From assembly GCA_914767715.1 (NCBI GenBank), contig OU612066.1, forward strand, positions 17,303,001 through 17,367,000: DNA of 64,000 nt. Reading direction: 5' to 3'. Below the pieces are notes generated by a model. That model made no database searches. It was not told where the DNA came from and saw only the letters and a program-made list of their open reading frames with translations. Origin of the DNA: Membranipora membranacea (Eukaryota > Bryozoa > Gymnolaemata > Cheilostomatida > Membraniporidae). Numbering within the stretch: the first letter of the stretch is position 1; every line of letters begins with the position of its first letter. Positions 24,218-37,376 of this stretch are shown here, piece by piece. The translations under genes and the position numbers were made by a program.

Positions 24218-27200
24218 TCAAAATGTAATCTCAGAGTCTGAGGGCTTCTCAAACTCTGCTGATATTGTTTGTAAAACACCAGATAGAGTATGAGATAACG
24301 AACGCCAAGCAGATGTGAACGCTGATGATTCATCTGAGGAGTTAGATAGAGACCTTGGCTCCACTGCATATGCATAATCAACATACAGTCCATCATGGTC
24401 ATGTGGGACCTGATCATTGTCACAGTATGGTGATTCTTCAATGGAAGGGCTATTATGTGCAGTATTCACAACGCTTGGGATAGGAGGCAAGTTAGATACC
24501 CTAGGTGGTACATATGGGGGACGTGGCACAGATGCTTGGACGTGGATTGGCCTCTCCGCGTTTTCCAAGACTTCCTCATAGTATGGCCCATCGGGAACAT
24601 TGCCATTGTTCGATCTCATGTGTTCTAGGGGTGGTCTATTCTGTATTGACAGCGGAGGTGAAGGTACTTGGGACAGATTGTCATGGTGAGAGGGTCTCAC
24701 TTCCAGTTCTCGGTCACTTTCTCTATTGTGAGATAACGATTGCCTAGCAGAAGTGAATGCTGATGGTTCATCTGAGGAGTTAAAAAGAAACCTCGGTTCC
24801 ACTGCATATGAGTATTCAGCATATTCTGCATCACAGTCATGTGGAACTTGATCATCATCACAGTATGCTGGTTCTTCAATGAAAGGGCTATTATTAGATA
24901 ACTCACTGGTAGGTGGTGCAGTACTCACAGCTTGGGAGATATGAGGCAAGTCAGATACCCTAGGTGGAACATATGGCGGTCGCGGCACAGATGCATGGGT
25001 GTCGATTGGCCTCTCCACATTTTCTAATACCTCCTCATAATATGGCTCATCAAAAGCATAGGCACCATTTGTTCTCGTGTGTTCCTGAGGTGGTCTATGC
25101 TGATTTGATAGAGGACGTGAAGGCCCTTGGGCCAGATTTTCATTGTGAGAGGTTCTCACATCTAGTTCCTGGTCTCTTTCTCTATTATGCTGAGGTGTTG
25201 CTCGCAGATCATCTCTCTGTACATGTGTGCTCATTGCAAAATCTGTGACAGTAAAAGAGGGGAAAATTGATTGTCATTGAAGGCAATTTTGTTGTGTGAT
25301 TTTGATTTGAAACAAGATCGTTACTGTGGAGGGTTGCTGGGAAGCCCATAAAGTCTGCATGGTTTGACTTTGCAATACATTGACGCAGGTTTATGTCACT
25401 TGTATCATATATGCCAAGAACATTTACCTTCAATGACATGATCTGCGACGGAAAGAATTCTCCGTCTTCTGTGTTGAGGAAACTTCTGGATAAGTTGTGT
25501 TCTCTTTTTAGTGTACATCACCAAAAGCACAGCTGCGAGTATTCCGACTATTAACACAACAGCAGCCACAGCGCATCCAGCTATAGTAGGAACAGCTGTA
25601 ACATGAAAAATAAGATAAGAAAATTGTCTCCCTACCCCTGCATTCCTCACACGAGTTTGAGGCTTAAAACATCACAGATAACTGTTGGTTGAATCGTGTC
25701 CTAAACTGCCTTGATATATGGAGAACCTGACAAAAACCTTAAAATATCAAAGACCATTATGGGATGTGATGAACATTTGGGACAGGGAGACAATATGTTA
25801 ACAGATCATAAAATGGGAGTAACGCTCTCTTTGTTCAAGGCGGGACAACTGCTTTAGCAATTTTAGTCTGTTAGTCTATACATGTTTAAATAAATGTGAC
25901 ACAATATGTATAAAAAAAAAGGCAAGGATGTTTAGACTTTATTACTCACCGTCAATCCCTTCATCTGATGTCGTTGTGCTGGTCACAGGATCGTTTGGAA
26001 CTGAAGTCTCAGTAGTATCAGTAACATTATTGATATCGCCATGTATGGTTGGAACTGCAAAAAAAAAGATTATTTAACTCAAAACTTATAACTTGTTACT
26101 GGAATATTTAATGTGATTCATGATATTGGGGTTAAACCACAATGTGCTCATTATTAGTCATTAATCGCAACTCACCGTTATACTTAAGCTTGATCAACTT
26201 GAGATCTTTGTTAACAGCGAGAAGGTATCCCTGATTTTTGATGTCTACCATAGTTCTCACTTGTATGGATTCACCTTCACAGTCACCTGGGCAAGGCAAG
26301 CGCGTCACCCCGTTCAAAACACCACTATAGTCGCCAGTAGTAATGTCCACTAACAGAAGTTCGTCCTCTGATGTGAGACAGAGAAGTACGCCTTCGTCGT
26401 CGATGCTGATAGCTTGTTCTACAGCATTTGATAATCCGTGGAGCTGGACGGGGCTTGACTTCTGTGTCTGCAGGTTCAAACTAGTTGAGGTGATTACAGA
26501 ATCTTTTATGGAGAAAATATAGGCTGTAGAATAGTCACTATTAAATGTCATTGCTGTCGGGTTTCCACCGACTCCATCGAAGCTAAAATTTGTTGACAAG
26601 GCATTTGCAGATAAATTCACACGGTATATTGAAGAACTGTCTATGTAAAACACAACTTGTGATAAGGAGCTGTAATCTACAGCTATTGGCCCTAGATTAG
26701 TCGATCCACTCTCTCTGCAAGTAATGTTTGAACTCTGGCAACAACTAGGTTGTGTGCACACCAACGTATCCTTTTTTGCAATGCCATTCTTTTTTGTAGG
26801 AAGTTGATATACTTTCAACGAAGTTTTCTCACTAACAAGAAACTTTTGGTGGCTGATCTGTTGAAAGTTGATGAGAGAAATCTCATCCTCAATTAATTTG
26901 GAAGAGGACTCCCTTCCCTGTGTAATGTTCCAGAGGTAGATATTTTTGTTCAAAGAATATAAAATTGTTTGATTGCTATCTAGATTTGGTTCCATACTAT
27001 TGGGAATATTCACATTCGGATTTATAGAAGCGTCATCAAAGTTCTGTTCTATCATTTCCAGGGTTATTCTGAGAAACAGAAAACATAATATAATAAAAAC
27101 ATTTTACATCTCAGACTCCTGCAATATATCTGCAGGTGATGTGGTTGTTCTGGAGACTATAAATTCTTGGAATCGGTAAAGATTCCCTTCACTTTACAAT

Positions 27201-28408
27201 TACAACAGCACCTTTGATCAATTGCAGTCAAGAATTATTCGTCGACAGTCATATATGAAATGCGAAATCATCATGTTTTAAAAAGACAACAATACCCCAT
27301 GACTGTTCCTTTTACCATGGAGTTGGTCCAAAATCAATGTGAAGCCAGTGGCTAACAGTTATCTACTAATTTTGGGACTCTATTTTTACTTTTTCTTCCT
27401 GTGAGACTACCAATATACCAATTAATGTTATAATATGAAACTGTGAAAATGGCTGTAGGACCAATAAAAGTTTTAAAATTATGATCGGGTAACTGCAAAA
27501 GCCATGATCAAACCTCAATAAACTACAGTAAAATTTACAGCACTTCACCTTGAACCTTTTGAGTCACCTTTGACAACAGTGGCAATAAGGATAACTTCCA
27601 CACAAATCCAGATCATCAACTGTAAAGAGACATATGATACAAATTAATTTTTTTTTCGAAGGTTCTCTTGCAATAGACAGTTTTCTGAGCTTGATTTTAA
27701 ACCTATTTTTGGAGTCGAAAGAAAGAAGTATTGTAGAGTTTTTATTTCCATTATATTAAAATTAAATAAAAATGTAATATAAAAATTACAATGAAATTAA
27801 GTGTCAGGATGGAAGGAGGGTTCATGAAATGAGCAGTCACATCTATTTTGCTCAAAAATTCCATACATATATTCATTTATTGAATTGAATACAGAATTAT
27901 TCTGTATTAAAATAAGATTTAATATATAATGTATATGTGATTCAATTTTTTTCCTACAATCAATCTTTTTAGGTGGGATTTGTATAATATCTGAAAATCA
28001 AAGCTGCATCATCATTATTTCCCATTAATTTAATGACAACATATATTAAAATATATAATATAATAAATGCTGAATTGAAGTTATTGTCAATGTTGTACCC
28101 ATAACATAGGTCAGCGTAAGACGCCTATGAGTATATGGGTATTTAGTTTCTATCATAATTTCCCTAAGTGTCAGACTAAAAAGTTTGATCTGCCCCAATT
28201 ATAGCATATATAAAACATGGTCTGATCTGTTCAGCGCCCCCTTTAATGAGGGACAACTCCTGTTATCAAGGTGAGTGGGGGACACACCCTTCTCGGACCT
28301 ACCTTACCAATCGATTAACGCTGCGTGAAAGTTCCTACACTGAATTATAAATCAAATTTCTTTTAATATAGTTTGATATGCTCCTACCTCATGATTATAA
28401 TCTGCCAT
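24218..28408 (-). CDS. Gene A, copy U3: propeller receptor with tyrosine-rich repeat tail, intact, 760 aa
   Basis: Exons 28388-28408, 27549-27619, 26176-27068, 25950-26054, 25428-25595 and 24218-25242 chain in the same phases as U4 (2283 nt, open throughout). The product starts MADYNHE followed by a hydrophobic signal core (LMIWICVEVILIATVV). It continues with the six-strand propeller exon (same 893-nt length as U4), a stalk beginning VPTIHGDINNVTDTTET, and a transmembrane helix (GCAVAAVVLIVGILAAVLLV) followed by basic residues. The tail has only two YYEEVLEN repeats where U4 has three. Protein divergence from U4 is visible throughout the ectodomain, yet the frame, the cysteines of the CTQPSCC loop and all splice sites are kept, which suggests selection. 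N-glycosylation sequons (NQT, NIT) occur in the ectodomain. The gene lies about 0.3 kb downstream of a gene B copy. Confidence 0.85.
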
Positions 28409-28691
28409 TTCCTTAGTTTGGTTATAGGAATCTACCACAATCTCGGACAACAGCTATGACGAAAGATCACGATAAACAAAAGACAGCGATAGACAAAAGA
28501 CACAACCATCAGCTTTTGTGGATCAACCAATTGTAACTTTAGTAATAGATATGGTCGTATATTGCAGGATAAGACTTAATCTCCTTTGTCCAACCCCTTC
28601 TATTTCAATTTTTTGCCTAAACACTGTCAGGCAAAAAAGTCTCTGCCTATACTAGGAAGTTGCTACATTTATTTTCATATCGATTCACCGA

Positions 28692-31276
28692 TCAAAATAA
28701 TCTGCGAAAAGTCCAATAAGATTGAGGTGGACAGGTTTTGACATCAGTTAATCTCACTTTCATTGATCTTCTACTTTGTACAGCACATACCAGACTCTGC
28801 TTTCCGCCTCCTGCAAATAGGGAAAGCCAAAACATGTGATATTTAAAAAAAAAATCATAACACTTTTAGGCAAAAGTTATGTGTAGTGTTAGAAATTGCA
28901 TCCCCTGCTCATCTATGAGGTATTTATGTTGTGTGTACTGTACAAGCACAACGAGTAACCGCTTATAGCTACAGTATTAATTATTTGATTGAAAGTGTGT
29001 GTTTGTTTTTCTGGTGCCTTGAGCATGTTTCGAGGGATTGACGGATTCATCAGAAAATCTTCTCATAGTTGATGTTGCTGCTTGAAATGAAATCTACAAA
29101 TAACTATCTGTACTCACTGCTATGTTTGATAAGTTTGAAATATCCTCTACCGACAGATTCAAACACGTTCTTGTCGCACATGGACACCGTCTTAGCTGCC
29201 TGCTGTGAGCTGGGCTGGAACACAATGTTGTTAGAATTGTGAATAACTGATAACAATTTTCACTTCAAATTATTTGCTTATATTGACAGGACAATATTGA
29301 CAGGTTTATGTTGCAAAATACATGCCGTATATCAAACTTACGGATCAAATCATATATGATAATGAGACATTACCGTTGCTATAAGTTTGACTCCAGACGG
29401 ATCTGTCGTCAATTGACCTTGAGAGTAATGCTTCCACGGATTAACCTCCATATTCAGATTCCAAACATGTATAATGATAAATAGCCGTCCATCAGTAGCC
29501 CAATCTATTTCATACAAATCACTCTTCACGTGCTGGAAATCTGTTGCTATTAAAAGCAGAAAGAAAATACTGTAATTATGGTGGACTACCTGTAGCCATC
29601 AGAAAATTGAGTGAGTTCACACCGGTTTAATATGGGTGATTTTGGTTTGATGTTTGCCCTAATAGAAATTGTCCCCGAAAGTGCAGTGCAGGGCAGTGTT
29701 TCCTGACATAGATTAGCTGGTAAAATCACATTATAATCGCTTCTTGATGCAAACGTTCAAACAGTTTTCATCATGGCCATTGGTAAGCTGACAAGAGATG
29801 GCCGTAAGCATTCGGCCCAGGGTGGACTGGCCCTGAAAGCGGTAAAAACTGGTAAGATTTGATATCTTGAATATATCCAAATGATAAACTATTTTGAAAA
29901 AAAAACCTTCTTATTTTAGGACCTTGTGCAGTAGCCTGGGATACATCATGATATTAGGATCTTAGGTTACTGCACATGTGCAGAGAGTACTTACAAACAA
30001 GATAGCAACAAAATGGCAGCTTCTACATTCTCAGATCTTGGAAACTAACAAGGATGCCAGAACCTTACTTCTGAAGCTTTATAAAGTTTGTTGCCAACAA
30101 AAAAGGCATCAGGGGAGAGGAAATAGTATATTCAGGCAGGGAGTCAGGAGTGGTCTGATGGTTAAGGGTGCGGACTTGTGATCTGTGAGGTTCAGGTTCA
30201 ATTCCCAGCGGCGCCGGCAGTCATTTCTGATTGGGTACTGTCGCGCCATTTATCCTAGCCAGGTCCTTGCAGAAGGGGACTAAAAATACCGGAGGTCCAC
30301 TGTGTGTTTGCACACCCCACATGCAGTAAAAAGATCCCCCTCTGCCTATAAAAATAGTAGCCGGAATTCCGGCGAGCAAGGGTATAGGGTGCAGCTTGAG
30401 TACCATAGGACCCTGTACCTGTACTCTAGTGGGGCAATCCTCTCCGCAATGACGACTTAGACATAGTATATTCAGACAAAAACTCTGCCTTCACCTTTAT
30501 TACTCACCATCTGTATTCCACCGCTGCATGACAATTTCCTGTGACTTTGGATCGATTGTCATAAACATAGAAGATTCAGCGTCTTTTAAATTAAGCCCAG
30601 CTGTGCGCTTCTCATGAAACCTCAGCGTCGAGCAATATTCAGCATAGTACTGACTTACTAAAACTTAAAAAATGATTCAACAATGAGAATATTGTCATAT
30701 TATGGTTAAATTTAGGCCCAGTCTTAGTTTTTTGATCTGTAGTATTCCTGACAGTCCAGTGACGGGCTTCTAAGAACAAATATATCATGAAATGCTTTTT
30801 CTGAGATACTGATCACCAATTTCAACCAGATTTTCTTCATCAAAATTATGGATTGTCAATAAATTTAAACATTCCAAGCGATCAAAGCAATTTGATGCTG
30901 ATGGTACTTCAAACTTTTCTAGATTCCACCCTAAACATGTCAAACCTTGATATAGCCTGCAATGTCCTTAAAATATGAGTTTTAACATAGTTTGATATTT
31001 TTTGCTTTATTGCTCACCTGTTAAAATGATGAGATGATCGTGCTTGGAAAACATGGTAGGAGATGTGATCTTCATTTCGCTTCTTACACTAGAATAATAC
31101 TGAATAAGGACCTTTAGCTAAAACCCTATAATTTCAGTTCAGTATAAAGGGTAATAAAACAGATATATTTCCCCTTGTTTGGAATTGTTCTCAGCGCCTT
31201 TCCTTTGTTACATAGAGTTTCCATTTTGAGTATCCTTTGTCTGGTCCTAATGAAAATTGGAACCAATACAGAGGTT
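28692..31276 (-). CDS. Gene B, copy U3: 5'-truncated copy of the unknown gene
   Basis: Exons 31212-31276, 31018-31117, 30508-30657, 29374-29546, 29118-29214 and the terminal exon from about 28820 to 28692 retain phase. The protein end is slightly longer (YWTFRRLF) than in U1, U2 and U4. Exon 4 is two codons shorter than in the other copies. The exon encoding KPICKAGNQ is absent, because the unit is cut at 31353 and fused to the gene A fragment of U5. It therefore has no recognised 5' end and may be non-functional or use another start. A SINE sits in the intron next to the exon 4 donor. Confidence 0.55.
30139..30462 (+). mobile_element. tRNA-derived SINE in a gene B intron (U3)
   Basis: Begins with a tRNA-like head carrying an A box (TGGTCTGATGG) and an exact B box (GGTTCAATTCC), the internal promoter of RNA polymerase III, followed by a GC-richer body. 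It is flanked by near-identical 16-base direct repeats starting ATAGTATATTCAG at 30123 and 30463. The element ends about 45 bases from the donor of the SQYYAEYC exon. Other units lack it. Confidence 0.8.
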
Positions 31277-31352
31277 CTTGCAACAAAGCATGTGTAGAAT
31301 TTATAACCTATAGATCCGTGACTTAATCAGGGCTGCATAGAAAGATGCAACC

Positions 31353-33004
31353 ATTGATTCACCTTCACAGTCACCTGGACAAGGTAAGCGAGTCATTCCA
31401 TTCGTTACACCGCTAAAGTCGCCTGTATTGATATCGACCAACAGCAGTTCCTCTTCTGATGTGCGACAGAGAAGTATGCCTTTGTCGTCGATGCTGATAG
31501 CTTGTTTGACAGGGTTTGCTAATCCGTGGAGTTGTAATGGGCTTGAGCTCTTTGTCTGCAGGTTGAAACTGTTTGCAGTAATTACGGAATCTTCTATGGA
31601 GAACATATAGGCTGTAGAAAAGTTGCTGTTAAAAGCCATGGCTGTTGCGCTTCCGCCAACTTTACCAAAGTCAAAAGATGTTGACAATGCATTTGCAGAT
31701 AAATTCACACGGTAGATTGAAGAACTGCCTATGTAAAACACAACTTGTGATGTTGAGTTGTAATCTACAGCTTTCGGTCCTAGCTTTCTCGATCCACTCT
31801 CCCTGCATCCAATGCTTGAGTTTGGACAACAACCAGGTTGTGTGCACACCAATGTATCCTCTTTTGTTATGCCGTTCTTTTTGTTAGAAAGTTGATATAC
31901 TTTCACCAAACTACCCTCATTTACAAGGAACTTTTGGCTGCTGATTCGATGGAATCTGATGATAGCATCATTCTCAATAAATATGGAAGAGGACTCCCTT
32001 CCCTGTGAAGTGTTCCAGAGGTAGATATCTTTGCCCAAGGAATATAAAACTGTTTGATTGCTATCTAAATTTGGTTCCATGCTAACGGGAATATTCACAC
32101 CTGGATTTATTGTTGGTTCCTAGAAGTGCTGTTCTATCATTTCCAGGGTTATTCTGGGAAGTAGAAAAAAATAGAATTCAAAATATACTTGAGCCGGAAG
32201 CAAGGCACTCAACGAATTTACTATACTACAAATTCCTGCAATATCTCCGCAGATAATGTGGTTTGTCTCAAGCTCTGTGCTTTTATTTTAAATAATCAAT
32301 GTTTGGCCTGTGGAGAACAGTTATTCACTCCGGGCAGCCTTCACACTAGCCTTTGACTGGCTATCTGGTTGTCCCTTTGCCTTTCACTACCAACTATTTT
32401 TCGCAATAATCATCTTAGTATATTAATTTAGTGCAATAAAAGCTAAAAAAAAAGTTACAATAACATTTTTCAATACTTTACCTTGAACCTTTTGAGTCAC
32501 CTTTGATACCTGCGGCAATAAGAATAACTTCAATACAAAGCCAGATCATCAACTGCAAAGTTGAGACAACATTTATTTATTCAAAGTTTCAATTACTATC
32601 AATGAGGGGAAATAGTTTTGTTGAAAACTGATTCTGCCATTCCAACTATTGCAATGAAAAAGGAAAAACTTGTTAACTAGATTTCGGCGAAGTGATAACA
32701 AATTTGGCAATGATTTTCTCTAATTAGATTTCATAAAATTGTGAGTTCATCAAAAAGTAATAATCAAGAAAAACAACTAGGCTTATGTGTATTTCTTTTT
32801 TTCGGTTTGTTGGCATGGACTTGAGAGCAATAACAAATCATTGACTTAAAAAATTTGGTTATCAAAGCTCCGACGTTCTCATGGAAACAGACTTTTGTAA
32901 TGTCCGCCAATTTGCACTGCATGCAAGTTTCAGGAAACAGAAGTATAAATCAAATTGGTTTACCAAGTTTCATATGCTCCTACCTTATTAATATGATACA
33001 CCAC
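31353..33004 (-). pseudogene. Gene A, copy U5: 5' part only, start codon lost, 3' truncated
   Basis: Exon 1 corresponds to 32984-33004 but reads GTG where other copies have ATG (VVYHINK against MADHIYK). Exon 2 (32482-32552) still encodes a signal-like core (LMIWLCIEVILIAA). The propeller exon starts at 32153, carries a TAG at 32120-32122, and is then open until 31353. There it is cut and fused to the upstream end of gene B of unit U3. The stalk, membrane helix and tail are missing. The remaining propeller sequence keeps strands such as VVFYIGSSSIYRVNL and the CTQPGCC loop. It is more diverged from U4 than U1 is. Confidence 0.85.
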
Positions 33005-33349
33005 TTCCGTGGAATGGTTATAGAGTTCTACCACAATCTATAGACGAAAAACAGCAATTTACTAAAGACATCAATAGACGAAACACAGCAATAGACGAAA
33101 GACACAACCAACACCTCTTCCGAATCAACCACTTTTAACTTTAGTGATAGATATGGTCTTGTATTACAGGGCAGGATAAAACTCCTTTGTTCAACCCACT
33201 TTAATTCAATTTTTTGCCTAAACACTGTCAGGCGAAAAACCACAATAAGTCCCTACCTACTATAACTATACTATAACGTTGCTGTGAAAACTTTATTTTC
33301 AGATTAATTCACCAATCATAAAGTCACATGTATCAAACAGTCTGTTCTC

Positions 33350-36300
33350 TCATCTGCGGAAAGTCCAATAAGATTGCGGTGGGCAGGATTTGAGATCAGT
33401 TAATCTCACTTTTATTGATGTTCTACTTTTAACAGCGCATACTACACTCTTTTTTCTCCCTCCTACAAATAGGAAAGTCAAAACATAAGATATCTTGAAG
33501 TGTACTGAAAGACCAAAGAAACATATAGTCCGGCAGCTAGATCTGCAGTAGATGTGCAGTATTTTATATTGAAAAAATTCATAGCACTTCTGAGTAAGAT
33601 ACCACTTTTATCTACCTTACAGAACAGTAAAAGCTGAATCGCTGTGAAGTGGTGTTTGTGGTGGTTTCGATTTTGGTGGTGGTTGTGGTGATTATGATGG
33701 TGATTATGATGTTGGTGGTGATGGTGGTGGTGGTGGTGGTGGTGGTGGTGGTGGTGGTGGTGGTGGTGGTGGTGGTGGTGGTGGTGGTGGTGGTGGTGGT
33801 GGTGGTGGTGTAGGTGGTGGTGGTGGGGACAGTGACACTACATATTTATTACTCGGAAGTGCTAAGGATATTTCTGTGGAGAAGTATTGCATAATTATTG
33901 CAGAACTAGCTGCCAAATTATATATTACCTCACAGAATGAGCATCACTTAGTTAGGGTATTTGACAGTGTTAGCGCTTTGTGTTCAGTTTTGAGATGCCA
34001 AAAATTCTGAAAAGTGCATTCTTAGCATGAAACCAATTAATTATGGCCATTAGCTTTAAAAAAACAGCTGTGTCTAAGTTACCAAATAATTTATATGAAG
34101 AATCAAATCAACACTTTCATTTCTTAGCAAAGAATTAATTGAAAGACAAATTAGATCCTCGAATTGTAAGATAGTAGATCAAGTAAGATCCAATTTGCCT
34201 GCATGAGGATTGGAATGTCCGAAATGCTGGAAAAATTGGATAAAACTTGATCCAGTAAGATAACATGGGTTCAGCAGCGAACAAAACAAGCAACACAGCT
34301 AGAGTACAATTCTGAGATTGTTGTACATGAAACTTATCAATGATTTAAAAGTATATGTTGATATGGTTAGGTTTTCATCATTAAACGCTTATGGGCTCTA
34401 GAGTTTTAGATATTGTCCTAAAATATTTTATAAATTTCGGCTTTGAAATAAAATCTGCAAATAACTAACTGTACTCACTGTTATGTTTTATAAGTTGAAA
34501 ATATCCTACACCTGCAGTATGTTCAAACACGTTCTTGTCGCACATGGACACCGTCTTAGCTGCCTGCTGTGAGCTGGGCTGGAACAGAAATGTTGTTAGA
34601 ATTATGAATAACCATATAAATTGAGCCCAGTCCCTTTACTTTAAATTATATGGTTGTTCCCATGACAAGTTTGACAGGTTTTTGGTGCAAAATGCATGCC
34701 TGAGCGTAAGTACGCTGCCGATTAAGTCGGATCATAATATCATAGTGACATTACCGTCGCTATCAGTTTGACTCCTGATGGATCTACTGTCAATTGACCT
34801 TGAGAGTACCAAATCCATGGATAAACATCTGTTATTACATTCCAAACATGTAAAATGACAAATAGCCGTTTGTCACTAGCCCAATCTATCTCATAATAAT
34901 CATTCTTCACATACTGGAATTCTGTTGCTATAACAAACAGAAGGAAAAACTTTGAATAGGGGTGATTGATATCAGAGCATTGATTAGTGATAACTTTTGG
35001 TTCCGATGTTTTTGGCCAAACTGAAGTTATGTCATGGAATGCAGGTTCATCAAGCTATGCTAATTATTGGCCAGGGCGAGTTTTCCCTGGTGCTGCCTTG
35101 GTTGCCCGTTGATAACACCTGATTCGACCCATTATGGTAGCAAAAACGGTAAAACTATTTTAGTCATAAGACATTAGTTTGGGACCTTATTACTAACCTT
35201 CTGTTTTCCGTTGCTGCATGACTATTTCCTGAGATGATGGATCAATTGTCATGAAATCAGAAGATTCATCGTCGACTACATTACGTCTGCCTGTTGAGCT
35301 CTTCTCATAATATAATCTCAGCGTCGAGCAGTGTTCAGCATAGTACTGACTTACTAAAACTCAAAACAAGATGTAATAATGAGAATTATATTGATATTCT
35401 TATAAAATGAAGGATGACAATTCTTAGTTTTACCAGTTTAATTTGTTAGTCTAATGACTGGCTATTAAGAATCAGTATATTAAAACATATTAATCTCAAA
35501 GTTCCTGAAGTCAGTCTGAAATTATTTTTATTTGTGAAACATGTGCAACTGATCCCCTTGAAGCACCAGATTTTCTCATCAATTTACGAGTTGTCAATAA
35601 ATCTAAACAGTTTAAGCCATCTGAAATTTGATGGATGTTTCAAATATTCCTGGTTTCAGCGGCCAACATAATGAATCTTTGTAATACCTTAAAAGCCCCT
35701 ATATTATATTTGTTCTTTCTAGTATTATTTGGTAAGTTTAAAAACTATTTTTAGTGTCATGCTTTCAAATCGGAGTCTGCATTCAAGGATGATGTATAGT
35801 CTTGAACATAGAGGCCCTCTCAAGGGTTGTAATAAAGACTCAAGTTTGATCACACATGATCTTTTTGTCTGAATCTATTATTGACTATTCTGCTCACCTG
35901 TTAAAATGATGAGATGATTGTGCTTAGAAAACATGGTAGAAGATGCAATCTTCATTTCGCTCCTTACACCAGAATAATACTGAATAAGGACCTTTAGCTA
36001 AAAACCTATGGTTTAGAATTTCAGTATAAAGGGTAATAAAACAGATATATTTCCCCTTGTTTGGAATTGTTCCCAGCGCCTTTCCTTTGTTACAAAGAGT
36101 TTCCATTTTGAGTATCCTTTGTCTGGTCCTAATGAAAATTGGAACCAACACAGAGGTTCTTGCAACAAAACATAGTGGATCATTTAAAACTTGTGTTTCT
36201 TTGACTTGACGCATAGAAAGACGGGATCAGGGCCGTATCTATAAGATTTCATGTGGTAAGGCCATGAGCGGGATGGGGTTGATGGTGGCTGTGATTAACA

Positions 36301-36899
36301 TAGATATGGATGTGTAAAATATTTGTTAATTCTGTTTTTTGCAGAGTCGAACTGGAGGCAAACTGTAAAGGTTTTGCACTAGAATCATAAATTATTAAGT
36401 GTGTTCACTTGTCTAGAATGATCAGTCCGCCAATTTTTTGTGTGTGGAAAATCTAATGGGCCACGATTATATTTGAATGACAAGCAGGTTAGTGGGGAGA
36501 ACAAGTGATCATCTTCCTGTAACAAAAAACTTAGGCACATTATGTTAAAACATTCTGGATCATTACTCATGACAGACCTTTGTTAAGGGATTGTGGTAAG
36601 AGCTAATCCCAAATTAAAGTCTTAACCTCCAAAGCAACACTTCTAGTGTTATTGACGTAAGAAAGTTTTTCGTTTATTCTAAAAAGTCCACTTTTTACCA
36701 GGATTTGCTAACTGATGGGCAGATGGGCAGATAAGATTTGATATTGTCATCCTATTGGATGGGACAAGATAGGAACAAAAGAAAGCACTTGAGATTATGT
36801 GTTACCAAACTAATCCTAAGTTTATTTCTCCTGAGATTATGTAAACTACATCATCAGTTGACATACATTGATTTCCTGCTTTGCAGATGGGCTTGGTTT
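33350..36899 (-). CDS. Gene B, copy U5: unknown gene, probably impaired splice donor
   Basis: Recognised exons include 35898-35997 (LKVLIQYYSGVRSEMKIA), 35198-35353 (SQYYAEHCSTLRLYYEKSS), 34755-34927 (FQYVKNDYYEIDWASDK), 34479-34578 (one codon longer, FEHTAGVGYFQLIKHN) and 33350-33462 (SYWTFRR, TGA). The frame stays open across these despite many substitutions. The first recognised exon (36831-36899) ends CTCAG followed by GAGAAA, where the other copies have GTG, so its donor dinucleotide is lost. SVDG has also become STDD. The body may still be translated from a downstream start or may be decaying. Confidence 0.5.
33711..33829. repeat. TGG/GGT microsatellite
   Basis: Nearly uninterrupted GGT triplets downstream of the U5 gene B intron boundary. 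The polyproline frame on the minus strand is a by-product and not a gene. Confidence 0.95.
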
Positions 36900-37030
36900 C
36901 TGTGGTAAACTTTTTTGTTACATACAACTTTGTTCATTGGCAGAGAATTATAATCATTCCAGCCTGACATCTGTTATCAAGTGTCTCCTATGTAATTAAT
37001 TATGTACCAATGTAAAGGCCTGAGCACATT

Positions 37031-37376
37031 CACTATGGTTCCATGGGTCGATTTTGTGGTTCACTCCAATTTCGAATGGTTAGAATCCAGTGGATTCTAA
37101 CCATTCCCATGATGGGAAAAACATGAAAAGAATCTACCGCGGCCGAGACTTGAACCCCGGGAGGGGCCTCCCGCGTAAAGGCCCTTTGAAGGCATTGTGT
37201 GCAAGCGACATTAACCATTCAGCCACGACGCCAATTATATTATCGTAAGATTAAACACGGTTTGGATATTCGCCTCCAAAATGTCATTCGTCACAATCGG
37301 AATTTGACTTTAATGCCATTTCCATGGGGCGATTACTACCGAAATCCTTACATAATCGATCCATGGAACCATAGTG
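37031..37376. mobile_element. MITE-like insertion with a tRNA-like core (U5)
   Basis: Terminal inverted repeats read CACTATGGTTCCATGG on both ends, followed by TCGATT. It lies in a block of about 540 bp (37018-37560) absent from the matching U4 sequence. A 14-bp hairpin sits at 37075-37105 (AATGGTTAGAATCC arms). Confidence 0.65.
37139..37235 (-). ncRNA. tRNA-like / Pol III promoter sequence inside the MITE
   Basis: On the minus strand a tRNA-like A box (TGGCTGAATGG) is followed by a B box (GGTTCAAGTCTC). The two acceptor ends do not pair well (GGCGTCG against CGGCCGCGG), so it is a tRNA pseudogene or SINE head and not a working tRNA. Confidence 0.5.

Larger units (their letters stand above)
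23530..31352 (-). repeat. Duplicated unit U3
   Basis: Homology to U4 starts near 23530 (matching about 42790) and ends abruptly at 31353, inside the region upstream of gene B. There it is fused to a gene A propeller exon. Introns are more diverged than in U1 and U2. Confidence 0.8.

Noticed and set aside
33704-33916. Polyproline reading frame on the minus strand
   Set aside because: It is the translation of a TGG microsatellite; no splice context or homologous frame in other units.
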